From the NCBI GenBank assembly GCA_900769355.1, contig CAAGGG010000029.1, positions 1 through 29,947 of the forward strand: 29,947 nt of DNA. The letters are read 5' to 3'. The translations under genes were made by a program, and so were the position numbers. Under the pieces are notes generated by a model that worked only from the letters and a program-made list of their open reading frames with translations, was not told the DNA's origin and searched no databases. Positions 13,973-20,822 of this stretch are shown piece by piece; the first letter of the stretch is position 1; every line of letters starts with the position of its first letter. Origin of the DNA: Candidatus Gastranaerophilales bacterium (GTDB lineage: Bacteria > Cyanobacteriota > Vampirovibrionia > Gastranaerophilales > Gastranaerophilaceae).

Positions 13973-14680
13973 TTAATAATTCATTACCCAATTATTATTA
14001 ACTATTGATTGTATATGGTATGTTTGTAACTGCCCATCTATTTGACCGCTGGCCCCTTCTTGGAAGTCTGCTGCATAGGAATAAAAAAATAAGTCCCTTC
14101 CATAAATATTAGGACCTTTTTCGCCGTTTACATCTACAAGCACCCCAATAAATTGTGGACTTGGGAAAATATAATAAATCATTCCATCATTTGTGTAAAA
14201 ACCGATAAGATCGCTTAAATACCCTCCATCATTCTGGAAAATTTTGAACAGGATATTTAGTGGAGGTAAATTTTCCTGAGTTTTTATAAGTTTATTATTT
14301 CTAATTATTGTGCTTGTATATCTAGGACAATCAACATTATGACAGGTTTTTACAGTATTCAAATATTTAGGTATAATTCTTGCAAAAACCGATATTGTAC
14401 CATAGTCGTCTTCACAATTTGCAGGACGTGCTGTTTCAAGGCTAGCATCATAGACATGGCAAGCCCCTTCAGTTACAATGGGAAGTTGAGGGAAATCAAC
14501 TCCTTCATCAGCTTTCATTTTTTCAAACATGTTCCCTGTTGTACTAATTGCTCGTTTTAATCCATTTACCCAAACTTGTTTCTGATGATTTTGTATTACC
14601 GTTGGAATTGTTATTGCAGCGACAACCCCAATAATCCCCAAAGTAATCAAAACTTCTGCTAACGTAAATGCTCGTTTCAT
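13973..14680 (-). CDS. type IV pilin-like protein with conventional short leader
   Basis: 235 residues. It begins MKRAFTLAEVLITLGIIG, a normal 4-residue prepilin leader cleaved at A|F with Glu at +5, then a hydrophobic helix to about residue 28. The body has several cysteines (EGACHVYD, RPANCEDD, KTCHNVDCPR) and the shared motif VDVNGEKGPNIYGRDLFFY. ATG follows AAGGAG. Unlike the loci at 383, 7353 and 29582 it has no homopolymer, no repeat-derived pre-sequence and an ordinary start, so it serves as the constitutive comparison. It lies upstream of dnaA on the same strand but probably has its own transcript. Confidence 0.9.
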   Translation of the reverse strand: MKRAFTLAEVLITLGIIGVVAAITIPTVIQNHQKQVWVNGLKRAISTTGNMFEKMKADEGVDFPQLPIVTEGACHVYDASLETARPANCEDDYGTISVFARIIPKYLNTVKTCHNVDCPRYTSTIIRNNKLIKTQENLPPLNILFKIFQNDGGYLSDLIGFYTNDGMIYYIFPSPQFIGVLVDVNGEKGPNIYGRDLFFYSYAADFQEGASGQIDGQLQTYHIQSIVNNNWVMNY

Positions 14681-14816
14681 CTTATCTCCTTAAAATGTTT
14701 CAAAATCATAGTAAATTATTTATATAATTAGAAGTATATTACTAATAATATAACAAATTCCCAAATTTTTGTCAAATATAACCAATTAAAGTATATAATT
14801 TTCTGTAAGGTAAATT

Positions 14817-15026
14817 ATGTCTGTAAGAACAAGTATTAAAACTTTATTGTTACAAGAAAATATGACATTGACGGAACTCGCAAAACTTGCTACCCAAACA
14901 ACCGGGAAGCAATACACTGTTGACAGCCTTTCGAGAAAATTACAAAATGAAACAATGAAGTATAATGAAGCAGAAATGCTTATTGGTTGTATTGGTTATA
15001 AGATTGATTTTAAAAGAATAATTTAA
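14817..15026 (+). CDS. small helix-turn-helix-like protein
   Basis: 69 residues. TSIKTLLLQENMTLTELAKLA (5-25), then TVDSLSRKLQNETMKYNEAEMLI (38-60), looks like a minimal XRE-type DNA-binding fold: an L-T-x-x-E-L-A helix, a turn, a recognition helix with SLSRKL, and a closing helix before IGYKIDF. Similar small proteins are common near pilus and mobile genes, but no partner is evident here. ATG follows AAGGTAA. It is divergent from the pilin gene at 14680 across about 135 bases, a possible regulatory pair (inference). Confidence 0.7.
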   Translation: MSVRTSIKTLLLQENMTLTELAKLATQTTGKQYTVDSLSRKLQNETMKYNEAEMLIGCIGYKIDFKRII

Positions 15027-15070
15027 GTTTTGAATTATTTTAAATTGCTACTAAAATTTGCACAAAAAAC

Positions 15071-15142
<72 letters not shown>

Positions 15143-15143
15143 A

Positions 15144-15241
15144 GATTTACTGGTTTTGGAACTTATCAGCGGTAGTACCTACCTTTCCTCTCAGAAACGA
15201 TAATCAATCGTTTCTTCGGCAGAGTGCCAACAGTCCCAGAC
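15144..15241. other. unexplained structured spacer upstream of tRNA-CAT
   Basis: About 95 bases with a strong hairpin GAAACGAT-AATCA-ATCGTTTC, a GGTAGTACCTACC partial palindrome and GGC...GCC pairs. It is bounded by an 11-base direct repeat ACAGTCCCAGA at 15135-15145 and 15230-15240, which is also the tRNA 5' end. It could be a small RNA, a tRNA remnant or precursor structure. I do not recognise a known RNA family. Confidence 0.4.
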
Positions 15242-15292
15242 TATTTAATTTTCTTATTCTAAATTATCATTAAATAACAAAAAAATCAAGCT

Positions 15293-16309
15293 CTATATTT
15301 CTACAAAATTTTCTGTAATTTTTTCGTTTGCTCCGATAATTTGGGAAGTCAAATTCGTTTTTATCGAACAGTTTGACGCAATTACACAATTTGTCAAATG
15401 CACTCCGTCGCCAATTGTTACATTGTCCCATATAATAGAATTTTCTATTACTACGTTTTTGCCGATTTTAACATCTTTTCCAATTGTTGAATATCCGACA
15501 AATTCCACGTCAGGTGGGATATTTGAAGAGTTTGAAATATATGCACCTTTTTCACATTTTACAATTGGAGCATGCTCACAAACATATTTCCCTTCAAACA
15601 AATCTTTTGTTGATTGAATGTATTGTCCGATTGTTCCAATGTCGCTCCAATATTCATTAACCATAAAAGTATTTATGGCATGCTCTGATAATAATTTTGG
15701 AAAAACATTTTTTGCAAAGTCGTAAAATGTATTCTCTGGAATATATTCAAATATTTTGTAATCAAAAATATAAATACCTGTATTAATAAGGTTTGATTTA
15801 GCTTCTTCAATAGAAGGTTTTTCTTGGAATTCTGTAATAAATCCATTACTATCGGTAACAACAACACCAAAGTGCGGAACCTCTTCCATTGCGATTTCTT
15901 TTACGCCAATTGTAGCAATAGCACCTGATTGCCTATGGATTTCAATTCCTTTTTCAATATCAGCATTAGAAAGCCCATCAGCTGAAAGGACAACAAATGT
16001 ATCACCTTTTTCAAAGAAAAATTGACATTTTTTTACACCACCGGCTGTTCCGGATAAAGTTTTTTCTTTAATATAGTTGAAATTCAAACCATGACTATTG
16101 TTTTCATAGCGAGAAATAATTTTATCTGCAAGGTAGTACGTATTGCAGACAACATCTCTTATCCCGATAGAAAGAAGGTTCTCAAACAAAATATCCATGA
16201 CCGGCTTGTTTGCTATTGGAACAAGAGGTTTCGGAACAAATTTCGTCAATGGTTCTAATCGAGAACCGACCCCAGCTGACATAATCATCGCTTTAATAGA
16301 ATTCTTCAT
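15293..16309 (-). CDS. sugar-phosphate nucleotidyltransferase with left-handed beta-helix tail
   Basis: 338 residues. The N-terminal Rossmann domain has SAGVGSRLEPLT followed by PKPLVPIANKP (residues 11-33), the activation motif of NDP-sugar pyrophosphorylases. LSGTAGGVKKC and FVVLSADGL form the nucleotide and metal site; EFQEKPSIEEAKSNLINTGIY and WSDIGTIGQY follow. From about 250 hexapeptide repeats (IGKDVKIGKNVVIENSIIW) form a beta-helix. It likely makes GDP-mannose or a UDP/dTDP-sugar for surface glycans; the base and sugar are not determined. The first ten codons and upstream DNA are duplicated at 17014-17092. Confidence 0.9.
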   Translation of the reverse strand: MKNSIKAMIMSAGVGSRLEPLTKFVPKPLVPIANKPVMDILFENLLSIGIRDVVCNTYYLADKIISRYENNSHGLNFNYIKEKTLSGTAGGVKKCQFFFEKGDTFVVLSADGLSNADIEKGIEIHRQSGAIATIGVKEIAMEEVPHFGVVVTDSNGFITEFQEKPSIEEAKSNLINTGIYIFDYKIFEYIPENTFYDFAKNVFPKLLSEHAINTFMVNEYWSDIGTIGQYIQSTKDLFEGKYVCEHAPIVKCEKGAYISNSSNIPPDVEFVGYSTIGKDVKIGKNVVIENSIIWDNVTIGDGVHLTNCVIASNCSIKTNLTSQIIGANEKITENFVEI

Positions 16310-16388
16310 ATGAAGATGATATATAAAAAATAATATTATTGCAAATTAAAAATTATTACTCAAAACAAAGCTTACAAAAATGAGATAC

Positions 16389-16465
<77 letters not shown>

Positions 16466-16473
16466 AAATAATG

Positions 16474-16497
16474 AAGCTTACTTCGGGGAGCTTTTTT
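16474..16497 (+). terminator. terminator after damaged tRNA-Lys
   Basis: AAGCTTAC-TTCG-GGGAGCTTTTTT, a short stem with T run. It corresponds to the terminators at 17197 and 17388. Confidence 0.75.
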
Positions 16498-16516
16498 GTT
16501 TTATCTCTTTTTATAA

Positions 16517-16966
16517 CTATTTATTTTTTACTTCTTGTGTCAAATAATCTACAGCTCTATAAACCCTACGCAACAATCCGTCTTCGCTGGTAGATTTAAC
16601 ATTACAAGTTTGTTCTAAACAATCGCTAGAATCATGAATCATTCGTTTGCGAAAAGCATAATTTGTCTCATTTGCATCAGGATGCCCAGTTACAAGTTCA
16701 AACCCATCTTTTTTTGTTTTTAAATCCTTAACAACAACTTGCACTTTAGTACAAAATTTATTTTCAAAAATTGGAGAAACAAATTCGTCATCTTCCAATG
16801 CGTGCAAACCTCCATAAATATCAATCTTAATTTTATTATGTTTTGCATAATTTTCTAGCATATTCTTTGAGGCTCCTAATTTTTCTGCAGCTGGCTTATA
16901 CATTCCGTCGGCGTGTATTTTAACTAACTTTGGTCTAAATCTATCAATTATTCTTGATACCTTCAT
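16517..16966 (-). CDS. unrecognised protein inserted between tRNA-Lys copies
   Basis: 149 residues from the ATG that follows AAGGAG (start MKVSRIIDRF). An upstream in-frame ATG at 17002 lacks a ribosome site and lies in junction DNA. No family recognised. Residues about 8-45 are helical and resemble a helix-turn-helix (KLVKIHADGMYKPAAEKLGA, then SKNMLENYAKHNKIKI). The middle has a strand-rich VQVVVKDLKTKKDGFELVTG. The C-terminal half has two cysteines and helices (DSSDCLEQTCN, LLRRVYRAVDYL). It lies between the damaged and intact tRNA-Lys, behind a duplicated 5' end of the nucleotidyltransferase gene that could supply its promoter. Likely acquired with that rearrangement. Confidence 0.65.
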   Translation of the reverse strand: MKVSRIIDRFRPKLVKIHADGMYKPAAEKLGASKNMLENYAKHNKIKIDIYGGLHALEDDEFVSPIFENKFCTKVQVVVKDLKTKKDGFELVTGHPDANETNYAFRKRMIHDSSDCLEQTCNVKSTSEDGLLRRVYRAVDYLTQEVKNK

Positions 16967-17013
16967 ATTAACTCCTTTTTTTTTATTCCAAAACACAAAC
17001 ATAAAAATTTTTG

Positions 17014-17092
17014 CTACATAATCATCGCTTTAATAGAATTTTTCATATAAAAATGATATCTAAAAAATAATATTATTGCAAATTAAAAATTA
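17014..17092 (-). repeat. duplicated 5' end of the nucleotidyltransferase gene with upstream DNA
   Basis: Matches about 16279-16354 with few changes. On the minus strand it contains MKNSIKAMIM, the first ten codons of the 15293-16309 gene, then TAG at once. It is followed downstream by the gene at 16517-16966, so copied expression signals may now drive that gene. Confidence 0.85.
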
Positions 17093-17103
17093 GGGAGTAT
17101 AAT
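17076..17103 (+). promoter_or_regulatory. promoter of intact tRNA-Lys
   Basis: TTGCAA (17076-17081), 16 bases, TATAAT (17098-17103), 12 bases before the tRNA. The -10 box is absent from the corresponding DNA before the damaged copy. Confidence 0.65.
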
Positions 17104-17115
17104 AAAAGAGAACTT

Positions 17116-17188
<73 letters not shown>

Positions 17189-17196
17189 GAATAGAA

Positions 17197-17221
17197 AAGC
17201 TTCCTTCGGGAGGCTTTTTTA
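17197..17221 (+). terminator. terminator after intact tRNA-Lys
   Basis: AAGCTTCC-TTCG-GGAGGCTTTTTT, 7-bp stem with one G-T pair and a T run. Confidence 0.85.
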
Positions 17222-17224
17222 TTA

Positions 17225-17350
17225 TAAGAGGGGTGAGAACCACAAGGCGAAGAGCCTTGTCTTTGGTTCGAGCGAATACGAGCAGTGGGCGAAGGCTTGT
17301 CTGCGAAATAATTAAAATTATGTAGCAGACAACCGAAGACCCGTTAAACG
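17225..17350 (+). repeat. repeat-like spacer with inverted repeats
   Basis: Contains hairpin CAAGGC-GAAGA-GCCTTG, the inverted pair TTGTCTGC...GCAGACAA around an AT-rich loop, and AGACCCGTTAAACGCGA, which also occurs at about 2330-2346 in pilin locus 2. This part therefore belongs to a dispersed repeat family. No gene seen. Confidence 0.55.
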
Positions 17351-17412
17351 CGAGTGTTCAAGACAGCCCCTCTGAGCCCAAAATAAAGAAGCTTCCTTCG
17401 GGAGGCTTTTTT
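17351..17412 (+). pseudogene. tRNA-Lys 3' remnant with terminator
   Basis: Bases 17351-17380 are identical to the altered 3' end of the damaged tRNA-Lys (16436-16465). A matching spacer and terminator AAGCTTCC-TTCG-GGAGGCTTTTTT follow at 17388-17412. No 5' tRNA half precedes it. It marks the right boundary of the rearranged segment. Confidence 0.8.
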
Positions 17413-17729
17413 GTTTGTAAGCTTTATAAGTCAGCTACTTGATGTAAAATAACACTTAGTTTGATTATTTGTAACAGATAAATTGAGTATTTTCGGCAGA
17501 ATTATAACAAAAATATTATTTGAAAATATTAATTATCTCCGATTTATGCCAGTTTATTCAACCACATAAACGGCTGGAAGTAGTTTGTGTGTTGAATATA
17601 ATATATTATTTCTCGCAAAACCTTTCTAATATTAGATAGTGTAGAACAATTTGGACTTGGCGATGCCGAATTGTGCTAAAATTGAAGGGGGCAATCTTAC
17701 CCCTTTTTAATCAGGAATAAGAGTATAAA

Positions 17730-17847
17730 ATGATAATCAACACAGGTTCAAGAAAATTATAAAAAACATACCCCAAACGATTTGATGATTTTAGGAAATC
17801 TTAAACAGATAGGTGAAATCCAACAAAGCAACCAAAAATCATTTTAG
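17730..17847 (+). pseudogene. possible frameshifted small gene
   Basis: ATG 17730 reads MIINT, then TGSRKL and a stop. Removing one G at the GG near 17746 gives MIINTVQENYKKHTPNDL continuing to LKQIGEIQQSNQKSF and TAG 17847, with protein-like composition. A weak purine-rich site precedes it. It may be a remnant or chance. Confidence 0.3.
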
Positions 17848-17934
17848 AAAATAACGTACAATAAAAGTTATTTTAATTCTTTTGGTAAATTAAAAACTGT
17901 TTGTCGAACACATAAATCTATTATATCAGCCCGA

Positions 17935-17952
17935 AAGTATCATATGATACTT
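17935..17952. promoter_or_regulatory. perfect 18-base palindrome
   Basis: AAGTATCATATGATACTT is exactly self-complementary and lies 45 bases upstream of the promoter-like motif of the 18047 gene. It has the form of an operator for a dimeric regulator. Confidence 0.45.
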
Positions 17953-17996
17953 CCCAATATTGTAACATATTTGTAAACATATACATGGGATTTGGA

Positions 17997-18027
17997 CAAT
18001 TTTTCTCATGTTTAAGACTTTATATAT
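17997..18027 (+). promoter_or_regulatory. promoter-like motif shared with 10479-10509
   Basis: CAATTTTT, 12 bases, ACTTTATATAT, 20 bases before the start at 18047; same layout as before the gene at 10532. Confidence 0.45.
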
Positions 18028-18046
18028 GTAATTAAAAGGGAAAATT

Positions 18047-19666
18047 ATGACTGTACAAAACATTTCATTGAATGATAGTGTAAAAGTTCAGAGTACACCG
18101 ATGTCAGTTAAACAAGATACTGTTGTAGTTAATAATGCAACGGCAAATGATTTACAAAGGCAACCGCAGGATGATAATTTTAATGGTAAAGGGTTAGATA
18201 AAAAGAAAATTATTACTTATGCCTCTTTTGGTACGGTATTGGCAACATTGGTCGGTATAGCATTAGACTTTAAATTCGCAGAGGGTAAACATGTTAAAAA
18301 TCTTTGGAGAAAATTAACAGGAAATGCACAAGATATAAAACCTAAATCTACCGAAACACCAAATGTTGGTGGGGAAGCAGGTGTTAATACTCCAAATATT
18401 CCTGATAAACCTGATGTCGTTCAGCCAAAATCAAATGTTGATATTGAGCCTCCAATAGTTAAAAATGAACCAACTCCAGCCTTAGAGCCTGAAAAAGTTT
18501 CTGATGTAAAAATAGAACCACCTAAAGAAGGTCAAGTTAATAATGATATTGTTGTACCAAAAGCAACAGAGCCAAAAAGAAAATCCAAAACAACACAAAG
18601 TGAAAAACCAAACTCTAAACCTAAGCCAATTAAAGAAACTATAACAGAAAAAGAATATATTGACCGAGAAACACTTTCTCCTGTTAAAGAAAAATGGCAA
18701 GGTAAAACCTTATTAGAAAGAACAATTAAAACTGATGACGGTTTAGTTACAACATCATATAGAAATGGTAAAGTTGAAAGTGTTTTTACCAATGGCGACA
18801 TATCTCAGGAACTTAAAGTATATTACTTGGATAGTAAAACAGTAAAAGAAACATATTTTAGAAATATGGGAACATTGTATATTGAAAGAGGTAACAAAAA
18901 TATAGTAGTTCCACATGTTAAAGAAGAACAATTTGAAGAAGCAGTTAAACTTTCTCAAAAGTATGCAGAAAAACCGGAAGTAGAATTAGAGAGTTTGTAT
19001 AGAGAAGTCCTTTCAGGAAATCCTAACAATATGTCATTTATGGAATTTAACGTATTAGAAGCACATAGAGATGTTTATAGATTAACAATTCCTAAAACAT
19101 CTGAAGCTACGCAAATAAAAGAACATCACTATTTAAATGGTAAAAACCATATATATAGAGATACTCCAGAAAAATTAGAAGGTAATGGTAAGACATTTGA
19201 TGATTTTACGGATGGCGAATGGGATGCATTGTCAAGAGAAGAAAAAAGATTATGCGATAGAAATGAAAACTATCTTAGATATAATGCTGAAATGAAACGA
19301 ATAGATAAAGCATTACAGGCTTTACCACCTTTAGAAAAAGATTGTGTATTCTACAGGGGGATTGGTGAAATATTTATTCCTGACAGCATAATAAATGGTA
19401 AGGTTGGAGATATTGTAGTACCTGATAATGGATATGCTTATACTGCTTTTAACAGAGAATTAGCTGATAGATTTGGTGGTCATCAGTATATTATTAGAAC
19501 TCCCAAAGGTGCTAAAGTATCCCGAAATATGGAACATGGTGGTGAAGCAGTATTCCCTCGTAATGCTGAATATCGAATAATATCAAAAACAAAAACACCC
19601 GCAAATGATATTTATCCAGACGGACAATGGAGAATTGAATTAGAATATATATTGCCCAAATCATAA
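18047..19666 (+). CDS. putative membrane-anchored ADP-ribosyltransferase
   Basis: 539 residues. Residues 1-50 are polar; 54-74 (IITYASFGTVLATLVGIALDF) are a single membrane segment; about 95-200 are a Pro/Lys/Glu-rich linker; 215-290 may be a strand-rich domain (TTSYRNGKVESVFTNG). The C-terminal 120 residues fit an ADP-ribosyltransferase exoenzyme fold of the R-S-E type: CVFYRGIG with Arg437, GDIVVPDNGYAYTAFNRELA as the STS-like NAD segment (here YTA), and HGGEAVFPRNAEYRI with the catalytic Glu at 500. The residue two before it is Gly498, not the Glu or Gln of typical ExE/QxE toxins. If active it transfers ADP-ribose from NAD to a protein. No immunity gene or secretion signal is evident, so host effector, antibacterial toxin or internal modifier remain open. 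It lies between two disturbed tRNA loci. Confidence 0.72.
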   Translation: MTVQNISLNDSVKVQSTPMSVKQDTVVVNNATANDLQRQPQDDNFNGKGLDKKKIITYASFGTVLATLVGIALDFKFAEGKHVKNLWRKLTGNAQDIKPKSTETPNVGGEAGVNTPNIPDKPDVVQPKSNVDIEPPIVKNEPTPALEPEKVSDVKIEPPKEGQVNNDIVVPKATEPKRKSKTTQSEKPNSKPKPIKETITEKEYIDRETLSPVKEKWQGKTLLERTIKTDDGLVTTSYRNGKVESVFTNGDISQELKVYYLDSKTVKETYFRNMGTLYIERGNKNIVVPHVKEEQFEEAVKLSQKYAEKPEVELESLYREVLSGNPNNMSFMEFNVLEAHRDVYRLTIPKTSEATQIKEHHYLNGKNHIYRDTPEKLEGNGKTFDDFTDGEWDALSREEKRLCDRNENYLRYNAEMKRIDKALQALPPLEKDCVFYRGIGEIFIPDSIINGKVGDIVVPDNGYAYTAFNRELADRFGGHQYIIRTPKGAKVSRNMEHGGEAVFPRNAEYRIISKTKTPANDIYPDGQWRIELEYILPKS

Positions 19667-19700
19667 ATTCTAACTGTAAATGAACACATGGTTTGATTAT

Positions 19701-19800
19701 TTCCTACACCTCAAATGCCGATATATTGCCAACTTCCCCAAATAATACTTCTATCCGTTCAAGCCTAACTGGTCGTTAAAATACACTTGACGTGTAGGAA
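19701..19800. repeat. imperfect inverted repeat pair around 72 bases
   Basis: TTCCTACACCTCAA at 19701-19714 and TTGACGTGTAGGAA at 19787-19800 are complementary at 13 of 14 positions. Origin unknown; possibly ends of a tiny non-coding element or a long hairpin. Confidence 0.5.
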
Positions 19801-19821
19801 GTTTTTGTCAGAGTAAACACT

Positions 19822-19846
19822 AAAAAAGAGCCTTTCGGCTCTTGGT
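19822..19846 (-). terminator. terminator beyond the duplicated tRNA-Tyr end
   Basis: Minus strand AAGAGCC-GAAA-GGCTCTTTTTT, perfect 7-bp stem plus T run, just past the 18-base tRNA-Tyr 3' copy. It could also serve the 18047 gene on the plus strand. Confidence 0.8.
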
Positions 19847-19848
19847 TT

Positions 19849-19866
19849 TAAATGGTGGGCAGGGGT
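19849..19866 (-). repeat. duplicate of the tRNA-Tyr 3' end, att-like
   Basis: TAAATGGTGGGCAGGGGT is identical to 20032-20049, which covers the 3' end of tRNA-Tyr with its CCA. Each copy is followed on the minus strand by its own terminator. This is the pattern left when an element integrates at a tRNA 3' end. Confidence 0.65.
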
Positions 19867-20004
19867 AAGGACTCCGTTGACGAGCAGAAAAAGGCGACTA
19901 AATGTCACGTTTTTCGTTGCGATAATCAAATCATTACCGCAATAGACCAAAAGTCAATGGAAGTAAGAACCACCACGGTGGTGAGAAACGCCCCTGAATG
20001 CACT

Positions 20005-20030
20005 AAAAAAGACCCCACGAAGGAGTCTTT
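20005..20030 (-). terminator. terminator after tRNA-Tyr
   Basis: Minus strand AAAGACTCC-TTCGT-GGGGTCTTTTTT, directly after the CCA end of tRNA-Tyr. Confidence 0.8.
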
Positions 20031-20035
20031 ATAAA

Positions 20036-20121
<86 letters not shown>

Positions 20122-20142
20122 ATATTTAGTTTTCAATAAATT

Positions 20143-20214
20143 TGCCTTTGACGGGATTTGAACCCGTGGCCTCTCCCTTACCAAGGGAGTGCGCTACCCC
20201 TGCGCCACAAAGGC
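20143..20214 (-). tRNA. tRNA-Thr (GGT)
   Basis: 72 bases: acceptor GCCTTTG/CAAAGGC, D arm GCGCAGGGGTAGCGC, anticodon loop TTGGTAA, T loop TTCAAAT, no encoded CCA. Confidence 0.96.
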
Positions 20215-20285
20215 TTTCCTTAGTTTTGCACTGAGTGTGATCTCGGGGTGCACATTCTTAAAAACTTAAAATTTTTAAGAAAAAA

Positions 20286-20357
20286 TGCCGACTATAGGAA
20301 TCGAACCTACAACCTACGGTTTACAAAACCGTTGCTCTACCATTGAGCCAAGTCGGC
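20286..20357 (-). tRNA. tRNA-Thr (TGT)
   Basis: 72 bases: acceptor GCCGACT/AGTCGGC, D arm GCTCAATGGTAGAGC, anticodon loop TTTGTAA, T loop TTCGATT, no encoded CCA. First of the Thr-Thr-Tyr cluster. Confidence 0.96.
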
Positions 20358-20371
20358 AAGTCACATTACTA

Positions 20372-20400
20372 AGTATATAAGGAAAATTTTTGAATGTCAA
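20372..20400 (-). promoter_or_regulatory. promoter of the tRNA-Thr/Thr/Tyr cluster
   Basis: On the minus strand TTGACA (20395-20400), 17 bases, TATACT (20372-20377), 15 bases before the first tRNA. Confidence 0.85.
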
Positions 20401-20461
20401 GACTTTCTTTTCGTTTTTTTATGTATAATTGTTTTGTTAATAAAATCAAGGATTTTTAGGT

Positions 20462-20803
20462 ATGTATAGACAAATTTTACCGATTGTAATGTTGACAATT
20501 TCAAATATTTTCATGACATTTGCATGGTACGGACATTTAAAACACAAGTCAACAGCAATTTGGGCTGTTATTTTGATAAGTTGGGGAATAGCGTTTTTTG
20601 AATACTGCTTTCAAGTACCGGCAAATCGACTCGGGAGTTCTGTTTATTCGGCTGCGCAACTCAAGACGATACAAGAAGTTATTACGCTAGTTGTATTTAG
20701 TATATTTTCGGTTCTTTATCTAAAAGAAGAATTTCGATGGAACTACCTTATAGGATTTCTTTTTATAATTCTTGCGGCATTTTTTATTTTTAAGAAGTGG
20801 TAG
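20462..20803 (+). CDS. small integral membrane protein, DMT family (DUF486)
   Basis: 113 residues with four predicted membrane helices. FMTFAWYGHLK near residues 17-27, SWGIAFFEYCFQVPANRLGS at about 40-59, and AAQLKTIQEVITL are hallmarks of the DUF486 family, a half-sized relative of drug/metabolite transporters. Substrate unknown; such short proteins usually act as dimers. ATG follows GGATTTTTAGG. Its neighbour downstream converges, so it is a single-gene unit. Confidence 0.88.
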   Translation: MYRQILPIVMLTISNIFMTFAWYGHLKHKSTAIWAVILISWGIAFFEYCFQVPANRLGSSVYSAAQLKTIQEVITLVVFSIFSVLYLKEEFRWNYLIGFLFIILAAFFIFKKW

Positions 20804-20822
20804 TTATTTGTAAAACTTTACA

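Larger units (their letters stand above)
17413..18046 (+). other. gene-poor AT-rich spacer before the ADP-ribosyltransferase gene
   Basis: No intact gene seen over 630 bases. It holds a short terminator-like hairpin AAGGGG/CCCCTT with a T run at 17685-17708, a frameshifted short reading frame at 17730-17847, a perfect 18-base palindrome at 17935-17952 and the promoter-like motif at 17997-18027. The rest is low-GC sequence without visible structure. Confidence 0.6.
19667..20004. other. gene-free spacer with inverted and tRNA-derived repeats
   Basis: No gene supported. It contains a 14-base inverted pair at 19701-19714 and 19787-19800, a terminator at 19822-19846, an 18-base copy of the tRNA-Tyr 3' end at 19849-19866, and about 140 bases of unrecognised DNA with an ACCACCACGGTGGT palindrome. 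Confidence 0.6.

Noticed and set aside
19852..20034. 60-codon reading frames on both strands between the tRNA-Tyr repeats
   Set aside because: They include tRNA and terminator sequence, lack ribosome sites and have no recognisable protein features.
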